Shown here piece by piece: positions 15,685 through 25,197 of a stretch of DNA of 64,000 nucleotides (position 1 is its first letter; each line of letters opens with the position of its first letter). The translations under genes and the position numbers were made by a program. The notes below the pieces were generated by a model, which saw nothing but the letters and a program-made list of their open reading frames with translations, made no database searches and was not told the origin of the DNA. The stretch covers positions 372,001-436,000 of the forward strand of contig BMWJ01000006.1 in the NCBI GenBank assembly GCA_014651175.1, in the 5' to 3' direction. The DNA is from Streptomyces clavifer. GTDB lineage: Bacteria > Actinomycetota > Actinomycetes > Streptomycetales > Streptomycetaceae.

Positions 15685-16707
15685 ATGAGCCCAGTCCACC
15701 CGCCAGGTCTCGACCTCGACCTGCTGCGCGGATATCTCGACCGCGAGCGGCCGGGGCTGGTGAACGGACCGCTCGAGGCCCGGCTCATCGAGGGCGGACG
15801 CTCGAACCTCACCTACGTCGTCTCCGACGGCAGTGGACAGTGGGTCGTCCGCAGACCGCCGTTGGGCCACGTACTGGCCACCGCGCACGACATGAAGCGC
15901 GAGCACCGGGTGATCAGCGCACTGCACCCGACGGCGGTGCCGGTGCCCGAGCCGGTGCTGCTCTGCGAGGACGACACGGTCATCGGCGCGTCGTTCTACG
16001 TCATGGAGTACGTCGAGGGCACTCCGTACCGTACGGCCGAGCAGCTCGCCCCGCTCGGCGCCGAGCGCACCCGCGCCGCCGTACTGGGGCTCGTCGACAC
16101 CCTGGTCGACCTGCACGCGGTGGACCCGGCGGCCGTCGGCCTCGGCGACTTCGGGCGCCCGGAGGGGTTCCTGGACCGCCAGCTGCGGCGCTGGGGCAAG
16201 CAGCTGGACGCCTCCCGCAACCGTGAGCTGCCCGGCATCGACGAGCTGCACGCCGCGCTGGGCAGGGAGCTCCCCGACTCCCCCGCGCCCACCGTCGTGC
16301 ACGGGGACTACCGCCTGGACAACGTGCTGCTCGGCCGGGACGACAGGATCAGGGCCGTCCTGGACTGGGAGATGTCCACGCTCGGCGATCCGCTGACCGA
16401 CCTCGGGCTGCTCGTGATGTACAGCTCCGACCTGGACCTCCCGGCGTCCCCGGTGTCCACCACCAGCGGGGCCGCCGGCCACCCCACTCCCGCCGAGCTG
16501 ATCGAGCGCTACGCCGCCCGTTCCGGCCGCGACACCTCCGCCATCGCCTGGTACACGGCCTTCGCGTGGTTCAAGCTCGCCGTGATCCTCGAGGGCATCC
16601 ACTACCGCTACACCCTGGGCCGGACGGTCGGCGCCGGCTTCGACCGCATCGGCGACCTGGTCCCCGTCTTCATCTCGCACGGCCTCACCACCCTCCAGGA
16701 AGGCTGA
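15685..16707 (+). CDS. Aminoglycoside-phosphotransferase-fold kinase (ACAD10/FadE36-like)
   Basis: This 340-residue protein has the APH kinase fold: the GGRSNLTYVV nucleotide loop, VVRRPP, the Brenner motif VVHGDYRLDNVLL and the metal-binding Asp in AVLDWEMSTLGDPLTDLG. Relatives fused or adjacent to acyl-CoA dehydrogenases (ACAD10/11, FadE36) phosphorylate hydroxyacyl-CoAs before dehydration. The next gene, 7 bases on, is an acyl-CoA dehydrogenase. GGAGG lies 8 bases before the ATG. A TetR-type palindrome sits in the promoter. Confidence 0.88.
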   Translation: MSPVHPPGLDLDLLRGYLDRERPGLVNGPLEARLIEGGRSNLTYVVSDGSGQWVVRRPPLGHVLATAHDMKREHRVISALHPTAVPVPEPVLLCEDDTVIGASFYVMEYVEGTPYRTAEQLAPLGAERTRAAVLGLVDTLVDLHAVDPAAVGLGDFGRPEGFLDRQLRRWGKQLDASRNRELPGIDELHAALGRELPDSPAPTVVHGDYRLDNVLLGRDDRIRAVLDWEMSTLGDPLTDLGLLVMYSSDLDLPASPVSTTSGAAGHPTPAELIERYAARSGRDTSAIAWYTAFAWFKLAVILEGIHYRYTLGRTVGAGFDRIGDLVPVFISHGLTTLQEG

Positions 16708-16714
16708 TCACCCC

Positions 16715-17929
<1,215 letters not shown>

Positions 17930-17938
17930 GCCCGGTAC

Positions 17939-17961
17939 GGGGAGGCGCGGAGCGCCTCCCC
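17939..17961. terminator. Perfect bidirectional hairpin
   Basis: A 10-bp perfect stem (GGGGAGGCGC / GCGCCTCCCC) with a GGA loop lies between the convergent acyl-CoA dehydrogenase and aminopeptidase genes. Confidence 0.75.
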
Positions 17962-17968
17962 GGCGGGG

Positions 17969-19581
<1,613 letters not shown>

Positions 19582-19887
19582 TACCGGTGCCCCCTGACCT
19601 CGTACGTGGTCGATTTCGAGCTGGCGGGCAACCCCGCGTGGGCGCCCGCACTGAAGACGGGCGAGCTCGGAGTCGACGGTGTCCCCGTGACGACGTTCGC
19701 GTTCGACATCACCGGCCACGGCTTCCGCGACATGGGCTGCACCCGGCAGACCGCCGTCTTCACCAACCTGCTGAAGACCTCCGTCACCCTCACCTTCGCC
19801 GGCACCACCCCCGGCGTCGGAGGCCCGGTCATCGACGACGTCCGGATCCGGAGCTGCCTGCTGGTGCTCTGCCCGCCCGTCTCCTGA
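19582..19887 (+). pseudogene. 3' remnant of a secreted DUF642/choice-of-anchor C protein
   Basis: The frame encodes TSYVVDFELAGNPAWAPALKTGELGVDGVPVTTFAFDITGHGFRDMG and then LTFAGTTPGVGGPVIDDVRI. This matches the second half of the jelly-roll domain of choice-of-anchor C (DUF642) proteins, including the DLAGN and GPVIDDV motifs. No start codon, ribosome site or signal peptide belongs to it, and the upstream sequence does not encode the first half. I read it as a decayed gene fragment; an origin by deletion next to the aminopeptidase gene is inference. Confidence 0.65.
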
Positions 19888-19922
19888 CGCCGGCTGCGCC
19901 GGGGCGTGTCAGTGCCCTCCCA

Positions 19923-19928
19923 TAGCCT
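19923..19928 (+). promoter_or_regulatory. Putative -10 box, leaderless hypothetical gene
   Basis: TAGCCT ends 7 bases before the ATG, without a ribosome binding site. Confidence 0.4.
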
Positions 19929-19935
19929 CGGGGGC

Positions 19936-20409
19936 ATGGGAAATGCTGGTGGATCACTGACGGTCCGTTCCACGGCCGACCTTCGCGGCCCCGTGGAGAG
20001 GGCCGGCTTCACGGATGCGGAGGACGCCGGGTCCCCGGCGGACGGCTGGCAGGTGCTCGAGGTCGCGGAGTCGGAGGAGCGCGGCGTCGCGGACCTCGTA
20101 CGGAGCACCGGCGCGCCGGTCCTCCTGGTCACCTACCTGGACAGCGACGTCGGCTTCGTGGAGGCCGCCGCTCCCGGAGGCGGGGCCTGGGAGGCCCTGC
20201 TCAACCGCGCCGTGGCCGAGGACTACGACATACCCCTGGACCAGTTCCCGGTCGAGCACGCCGTGGGGGCCGCGGCGGCCTGGGCGCTCGCGGCAGGGCT
20301 GACTCCCGACGAGGATCTCGTCCGCCGGGCCCTCACCGGCTCGGCGGTCTTCGCGGAGGAGCTCGCCTCGCTGCTGCTCGCCGCTCTGGGGGTGCGGGAG
20401 GGGAGCTGA
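19936..20409 (+). CDS. Hypothetical acidic protein
   Basis: I do not recognise this 157-residue acidic soluble protein. It contains VLLVTYLDSDVGFVEAAAPGGGAWEALLNRAVAEDYDIPLDQFPVEHAVGAAAAWALAAGLTPDEDLVRRALTGSAVFAEELASLLLAALGV, which reads as an alpha/beta core followed by helices. Codon use is normal. It is predicted to be leaderless. It converges with the TetR gene on its right, with only 22 bases between them. Confidence 0.7.
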   Translation: MGNAGGSLTVRSTADLRGPVERAGFTDAEDAGSPADGWQVLEVAESEERGVADLVRSTGAPVLLVTYLDSDVGFVEAAAPGGGAWEALLNRAVAEDYDIPLDQFPVEHAVGAAAAWALAAGLTPDEDLVRRALTGSAVFAEELASLLLAALGVREGS

Positions 20410-20431
20410 CCGACGCCGCCCGGGCAGACCG

Positions 20432-21025
20432 TCAGGGGCGCAGGGCCCTCAGCAGCAGGTCCGCCAGGTGGTCCGCGACCTCCTGCTGGGTGAGCGGGCC
20501 GTCCGGCCGGTACCACGTGGACAGGTGGTGGACCGAGCCGAAGTGGTAGTCGACGACCAGGTCGGCGGGGGTCGCCGAGGAGAACACCCCGGCTCGTTGG
20601 CCCTCCTCGACCAGGGCCCGGAAGCGCTCGTGGTAGCGGCGCCGCTCCATCCGCACCTGCTTGTTCTTCTCCGGGCTCAGGTGGTGCATCGAGCGGAAGA
20701 AGATGGAGGCGTCGTCGAGGTTCTCGATGGTCGTGACGACGACGTCCGCCGCCGCTTCCCTCAGCCGCTCCTCGATCGGGGCGTCGGCGTTCGCGTAGGC
20801 GTCGAGCCGCTCCTGCTGGAGCCGCAGCACCCTGGCGTAGACCTTCTGGAGGAGGTCCTCCTTGGAGCCGAAGTAGTGGTAGAGCGCCCCCTTGGTGACA
20901 CCTGCCGCCTCGACGATCTCCTGCACCGAGGTGCGGTCGTAGCCGCGCTCGGCGAAGAGCCGGGTGGCGGCGGCCAGCAGCCGTTGAGGGACGGGCGTGC
21001 CGTCCCCGTCCGTCGCCTTGGCCAT
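20432..21025 (-). CDS. TetR-family regulator of the SDR/acyl-CoA synthetase operon
   Basis: This 197-residue TetR protein has the helix-turn-helix TSVQEIVEAAGVTKGALYHYFGSKEDLLQKVY near the N-terminus. A ligand domain follows, with SIFFRSMHHLSPEKNKQVRMERRRYHERF, as in FadR-like regulators of Streptomyces and Mycobacterium acyl-CoA genes. It is the last gene of the SDR - synthetase - TetR transcription unit, starting 36 bases after the synthetase stop, so it probably autoregulates. Two matching palindromes at 23.5 and 15.6 kb are its likely targets. A GTG three codons upstream is an alternative start. Confidence 0.88.
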   Translation of the reverse strand: MAKATDGDGTPVPQRLLAAATRLFAERGYDRTSVQEIVEAAGVTKGALYHYFGSKEDLLQKVYARVLRLQQERLDAYANADAPIEERLREAAADVVVTTIENLDDASIFFRSMHHLSPEKNKQVRMERRRYHERFRALVEEGQRAGVFSSATPADLVVDYHFGSVHHLSTWYRPDGPLTQQEVADHLADLLLRALRP

Positions 21026-21061
21026 TGCCGCCACCCGCCCTTTCGTCTGTATCCGGAGTCC

Positions 21062-22729
21062 CTAACGGGGGGAACGCAGTTCCCGCCTGAGGATCTTCCC
21101 ACTTGCCGTCTTCGGGAGTTCCTTCAGGATCTCCACCTCGCGCGGGTACTTGTACGCGGCGAGCCGCTCCTCGCAGTACGCGCTCAGCTCCCCGGGGTCC
21201 GCCTCGGCCCCGGGGCGCAGGCTGACGTAGGCCCGTACGGTCTCTCCGCGGTAGGAGTCGGGGACGCCCACGACGGCTGCCTCGCGGACCGCCGGGTGGG
21301 TGTAGAGGACGTCCTCCACCTCCCGGGGCCAGACCTTGAAGCCGGAGGCGTTGATCATGTCCTTCTTGCGGTCGACGACGTAGAGCCAGCCGGCCGCGTC
21401 CATGAAGCCGATGTCCCCCGTGCGCAGCTCACCGCCGGGGAAGGCCGCCTCGGTGGCCTCGGGGAGGTTCCAGTAGCCGGAGACGACCTGGGGTCCCCGC
21501 ACGGCGATCTCGCCCTGTTCGCCGAAGGGCACGTCGTCGCCCTTCTCGTCGATGATCCGGACGACCGAGTCGGGGCCGGGCAGGCCGACGGACAGCGTCC
21601 CGGAGACCGGGTCGACGGGAGCCTCGTGCTCCGGCGGCACGGCGGCGCACGGTGCGGTGCACTCGGTGAGGCCGTAGCCGTTGCGGATGTACGGGCCGAG
21701 GCCCGCGCGGAACTTCTCGACCAGGGCGGGCGGCAGCGGCGCCCCGCCCGAGGAGATCACCTCGAAGGAGGCGAAGTGCTCGCGGGTGACGCCCGGGTGG
21801 GCGGCGAGCGCCATGAAGGCGGTCGACGGGCCGACGGTGTAGGCGGGGCGGTGCTCCGCGAAGGCCTCCAGGACCACGCTCGCCTCGAAGCGGTACACGA
21901 GGACCAGGGTGCCCGCGTTGGCGATACAGGTGGCGAGCTGGCACACCATGCCGGTGATGTGGAAGAGCGGGGCGAGCGCGAAGTAGGCCGCTCCCTCGGC
22001 GATGGGGTGGCCGGTGCGCTGCCGCTCCGCGTTGACCATGATGTTGCCGTGCGAGTTCAGGGCCCCCTTGGGGGTGCCGCTGGTCCCGGAGGTGTAGCTG
22101 ATCAGTGCGACGTCCGAGGCGGTGAGCTCCCGGCCCTCCGGGGCGGCGAGACCGCGCCGGGCGACGGTCACCAGGTCGGCCTGCCGGTCTCCGGGGCCGG
22201 GGGCGGGGAGCCGCTCGAAGCCGAGCACCCGCGGGTCGTCGGTGCTCTGGAGGTCCAGCTCGCATGCGGTGACGGCGATGCTCACGCCCGGCGCCGCCTC
22301 GGCGGTGTCCCGCAGATAGGACGCCCAGGCCCGGTCGGAGCAGATCAGCGCGGTCACACCCGCGTCCTTCAGGACGTGGCCCACCTCGCCGGACTTGTAC
22401 ATCGGGTTGAGCGGGACGACGGTCGCACCGGCCTTCCAGGCGCCGAGCAGCGCGAGGACGAAGTGCGGGGTGTTCTGCAGCATGATCGCCACGCGGTCGC
22501 CGTGCCGCAGCCCCTCGGCGGCGAGATGCCCGGCGACGGAGTCGGAGAGCTCGTCGGTCTCGCGGTAGCTGAGGCGTCCGTCGAAGTAGGCGAGCGCGGG
22601 GTGATCCGGGGCCCGGCCGACGGCGTCGCGGAAGGCGTGCACCACGGTCTCGGCCGGATGGACGGGGCCTCGCTGGACCTCGCTGAGCAGGGCGGTCCAG
22701 GGCTTCGCCGCGTAGATCGACCGGGTCAT
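21062..22729 (-). CDS. AMP-dependent acyl-CoA synthetase
   Basis: This 555-residue ANL-superfamily enzyme activates a carboxylic acid to its CoA ester. Visible motifs are the AMP-binding loop YTSGTSGTPKGAL, GYGLTE, YWNLPEATE, LRTGDIGFMDAAGWLYVVDRKKDMI and the C-terminal catalytic Lys in PKTASGKILRREL. The length is typical for medium or long-chain fatty acyl-CoA ligases. Its ATG overlaps the SDR stop (ATGA), so it is coupled to that gene. The acid substrate is unknown. Confidence 0.92.
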   Translation of the reverse strand: MTRSIYAAKPWTALLSEVQRGPVHPAETVVHAFRDAVGRAPDHPALAYFDGRLSYRETDELSDSVAGHLAAEGLRHGDRVAIMLQNTPHFVLALLGAWKAGATVVPLNPMYKSGEVGHVLKDAGVTALICSDRAWASYLRDTAEAAPGVSIAVTACELDLQSTDDPRVLGFERLPAPGPGDRQADLVTVARRGLAAPEGRELTASDVALISYTSGTSGTPKGALNSHGNIMVNAERQRTGHPIAEGAAYFALAPLFHITGMVCQLATCIANAGTLVLVYRFEASVVLEAFAEHRPAYTVGPSTAFMALAAHPGVTREHFASFEVISSGGAPLPPALVEKFRAGLGPYIRNGYGLTECTAPCAAVPPEHEAPVDPVSGTLSVGLPGPDSVVRIIDEKGDDVPFGEQGEIAVRGPQVVSGYWNLPEATEAAFPGGELRTGDIGFMDAAGWLYVVDRKKDMINASGFKVWPREVEDVLYTHPAVREAAVVGVPDSYRGETVRAYVSLRPGAEADPGELSAYCEERLAAYKYPREVEILKELPKTASGKILRRELRSPR

Positions 22730-23490
22730 GCGCCGGACCCCTCCCACTTCTGCTGCAGGTGGTTCATGTTGCCGAGCCAGTGGTCGGGGTCCTTGGCACG
22801 GGCCCGGTAGTAGCCGGCCACCTCGGGGTGCGGCAGGACCAGGAAGCGGTCCTGCTCCATGGCCTCGAACAGGGCGTCGGCGACGGCCTCGGGCTCGATC
22901 GCGGTGGGCGCGAGCACGAGGTCGCCCGCGGAACCGGCCGCGGTGAGCATGTCCGTACGCACGCCCTGCGGGCAGATCGTGTGGACCTTGACGCCGCGGT
23001 GCCGGTAGGTCAGCGAGAGCCACTCGGCGAAGGCGACCGCACCGTGCTTGGTCACGCTGTACGGGGCGGCGCCGATCATCGTGAGCAGTCCCGCCGCGGA
23101 CGCGGTGGAGACGAACCGGCCGCTGCCGCGCTCCAGCCAGTCCGGCAGCAGTGCCTTGGCCGCGCGGACGTGCGCCATCACGTTGACGTCCCAGGCCCTG
23201 GCCCAGACGTCCTCCTCCGCGAAGGCGTCCCCGCCCGACGCGAGGCCCGCGTTGGCGCAGTAGACGTCGATCGTGCCGTCGAGCGCGTCGCGTGCGGCGT
23301 CCACGACGGTGGAGGCGTCGCCCGCCACGACGATGCCGCCGATCTCCTCCGCGAGGGCCTCGACCCGGCCGGCGTCGAGGTCGTTGACCACGACCCGGGC
23401 ACCCTCCGCGGCGAAACGGCGTGCCAGAGCGGCGCCGATGCCCCCTCCCGCCCCGGTCACCACTACGCCAGCGCCTTGCACCGTACTCAT
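22726..23490 (-). CDS. Short-chain dehydrogenase/reductase
   Basis: This 254-residue SDR has the cofactor motif TGAGGGIG (residues 12-19), the NAG motif CANAGLA, and the catalytic Ser with YSVTK. It ends with [26 protein letters not shown]. It is likely a hydroxyacyl-CoA or alcohol dehydrogenase acting with the acyl-CoA synthetase encoded next. The operator-like sequence at 23525-23542 lies about 35 bases before the start, so this is the first gene of the operon. Confidence 0.9.
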   Translation of the reverse strand: MSTVQGAGVVVTGAGGGIGAALARRFAAEGARVVVNDLDAGRVEALAEEIGGIVVAGDASTVVDAARDALDGTIDVYCANAGLASGGDAFAEEDVWARAWDVNVMAHVRAAKALLPDWLERGSGRFVSTASAAGLLTMIGAAPYSVTKHGAVAFAEWLSLTYRHRGVKVHTICPQGVRTDMLTAAGSAGDLVLAPTAIEPEAVADALFEAMEQDRFLVLPHPEVAGYYRARAKDPDHWLGNMNHLQQKWEGSGA

Positions 23491-23524
23491 CGGTCCCGCC
23501 TCTCCCAGCCGTCTTTCCCGGCAG

Positions 23525-23542
23525 ACTAACCAGTCGGTATGT
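23525..23542. promoter_or_regulatory. TetR-type operator before the SDR operon
   Basis: On the minus strand ACATACC-GACT-GGTTAGT is an imperfect dyad (5 of 7 arm positions). It shares the 14-mer ACATACCGACTGGT with the site at 15626. Confidence 0.55.
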
Positions 23543-23662
23543 GATCCGGGAAGGGGTCCGGGGCAGGACTGGGATTCTGCCCGGTCAGGGCCGTTCCGTG
23601 CGGCCCGCACCCGCGCTAGCGTGCGTGACCATGACAGTCGGCGCGATCATGGAGGTACCGGA

Positions 23663-24931
23663 ATGACCCTGTCCAGGCGTGGTTTGCTCGCGGCCGGCGG
23701 AGCGGTGGGGGCCTTCGCGGCCACCGCGGCCGGTACCGGAACGGCGGCGGCAGCGGGCCGGGGCCACGGCTCCGGACGCCCGGGTGTCCGGACCGGCTTC
23801 GAACGGCTGGCGGCCGACGGCTACCGGCTGCTGGCGGGTCAGAAGGTCGGCGTCGTGACCAATCCCACCGGGATCACCGCCGACGTGCGGCACCTCGTCG
23901 ACGTGATGCACCCCGACGACCGGGTGAACCTGACCGCGGTCTTCGGACCCGAGCACGGTTTCCGCGGGACCGCTCAGGCGGGCGGGTCCGAGGGCCGCTA
24001 CGACGACCCGGCGACCGGGCTGCCCGTCTACGACACGTACCTCAAGAGCGGGCAGCCGCTCGCCGACATCTTCACGGCGTCCGGCGTGGACACGGTCGTC
24101 TTCGACATCCAGGACGCGGGAGCCCGCTTCTACACGTACATCTGGACGCTGTACGACTGCATGGAGGCGGCGGCGCTCGCGGGCAAGCGGCTCGTGGTCC
24201 TCGACCGGCCCAATCCGGTGACCGGGCGGGCGGCGCTGGGCCCGGTGCTCGACCCGGCCTTCGCCACGTTCGTCGGGCGCAGGGAGATCGCCCAGGCGCA
24301 CGGCATGACGGTCGCGGAGCTGGCACTGCTGTTCAACGCCGAGTTCCTGGCGGCGCGACCGGTGGAGCTGGACGTCGTGAAGATGTCGGGGTGGCGGCGC
24401 TCGGACTTCTTCGACACGACGGGCCTGCCGTGGGTGCCGCCGAGCCCCAACATGCCGACGCCGGAGACGGCGCTGGTCTACTCGGGGACGTGCCTGTTCG
24501 AGGGCACGAACCTGTCCGAGGGCCGGGGCGCGACGCGGCCGTTCGAGCTCCTCGGCGCGGAGGGGATCGACCACCGGTGGGCGGCGGCGGCGAACGCGCT
24601 GGAGCTGCCCGGGGTGGCCTTCCGCGAGGCGTACTTCGCGCCGACGTTCTCCAAGTTCCAGGGGAGGACGGTGGGCGGGGTGCAGGTGCACGTCCAGGAC
24701 CGGGAGGCCTTCGACCCGGTGCGCACCGGCATCGCGCTGCTGGTGACGGCGAAACGGACCTGGAGCGGGTTCGCGTGGCGTTCGGACAATTGGATCGACA
24801 AGCTCACGGGCAACACGCGGGTCCGCACGATGATCGACGCGGGCGCCGACACGGATGAGGTGGTGGGGGCCTGGGGGGCGGATCTGGCGGCCTTCCGGTC
24901 GGTACGGAAGTCGCACCTGCTGTACCGGTGA
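23663..24931 (+). CDS. Exported DUF1343 protein, NamZ-like exo-beta-N-acetylmuramidase (GH171)
   Basis: This 422-residue protein begins with a Tat-type signal (SRRGLLAAGGAVGAFAATAAG). DUF1343 motifs follow: VGVVTNPTGIT, FGPEHGFRG, DTVVFDIQDAGARFYTYIWTL, VLDRPNPVTG, YSGTCLFEGTNLSEGRGATRPFELLGA and FAPTFSKFQG. NamZ enzymes of this family release terminal N-acetylmuramic acid from peptidoglycan fragments, so the product probably acts in cell-wall recycling or scavenging outside the cell. GGAGG lies 7 bases before the ATG. The gene faces the penicillin acylase gene across strong hairpins. Confidence 0.88.
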   Translation: MTLSRRGLLAAGGAVGAFAATAAGTGTAAAAGRGHGSGRPGVRTGFERLAADGYRLLAGQKVGVVTNPTGITADVRHLVDVMHPDDRVNLTAVFGPEHGFRGTAQAGGSEGRYDDPATGLPVYDTYLKSGQPLADIFTASGVDTVVFDIQDAGARFYTYIWTLYDCMEAAALAGKRLVVLDRPNPVTGRAALGPVLDPAFATFVGRREIAQAHGMTVAELALLFNAEFLAARPVELDVVKMSGWRRSDFFDTTGLPWVPPSPNMPTPETALVYSGTCLFEGTNLSEGRGATRPFELLGAEGIDHRWAAAANALELPGVAFREAYFAPTFSKFQGRTVGGVQVHVQDREAFDPVRTGIALLVTAKRTWSGFAWRSDNWIDKLTGNTRVRTMIDAGADTDEVVGAWGADLAAFRSVRKSHLLYR

Positions 24932-25066
24932 GTGCCGGGGCGGCCGCCGGCCGGTTCCTCGTCCCTGCCGGACGGGCCGGGGCCCCGCACAGGGTGCGCC
25001 GCCCCCGGCGCACCGCTCCGTCCTCGGGCGCCGGACGGACCGGGTGCCGGGCGGGCCCTGACGGAC

Positions 25067-25112
25067 CGCCGGAGTCCGCTGCCCCGTGCGCACGGGGCAG
25101 CGGACTCCGGCG
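25067..25112. repeat. 46-bp perfect palindrome
   Basis: Two exact 23-base arms meet with no spacer, centred between 25089 and 25090. The left arm reads CGCCGGAGTCCGCTGCCCCG followed by TGC. In RNA it gives a very stable hairpin that can end transcription from both convergent genes; in DNA it could extrude as a cruciform. Confidence 0.8.
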
Positions 25113-25153
25113 TACTGCGCTGTCCTCGAAAGCCGGACGGGCTGTTCCGGTCT

Positions 25154-25182
25154 GCCGGACGGGCCGGGAGGGCCCGTCCGGC
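25154..25182. terminator. Second hairpin, GCCGGACGGGCC type
   Basis: A 12-bp perfect stem (GCCGGACGGGCC / GGCCCGTCCGGC) has a 5-base loop. The stretch TCCTCGAAAGCCGGACGGGC nearby resembles a short intergenic repeat seen many times in Streptomyces genomes; a variant, TCCTCGGGCGCCGGACGGAC, begins at 25021. Confidence 0.6.
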
Positions 25183-25197
25183 GGTCGGGGACGGGAG

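Noticed and set aside
20468-22810. A 780-codon plus-strand frame
   Set aside because: It is the shadow of the TetR and acyl-CoA synthetase genes on the other strand and has no recognisable domain.
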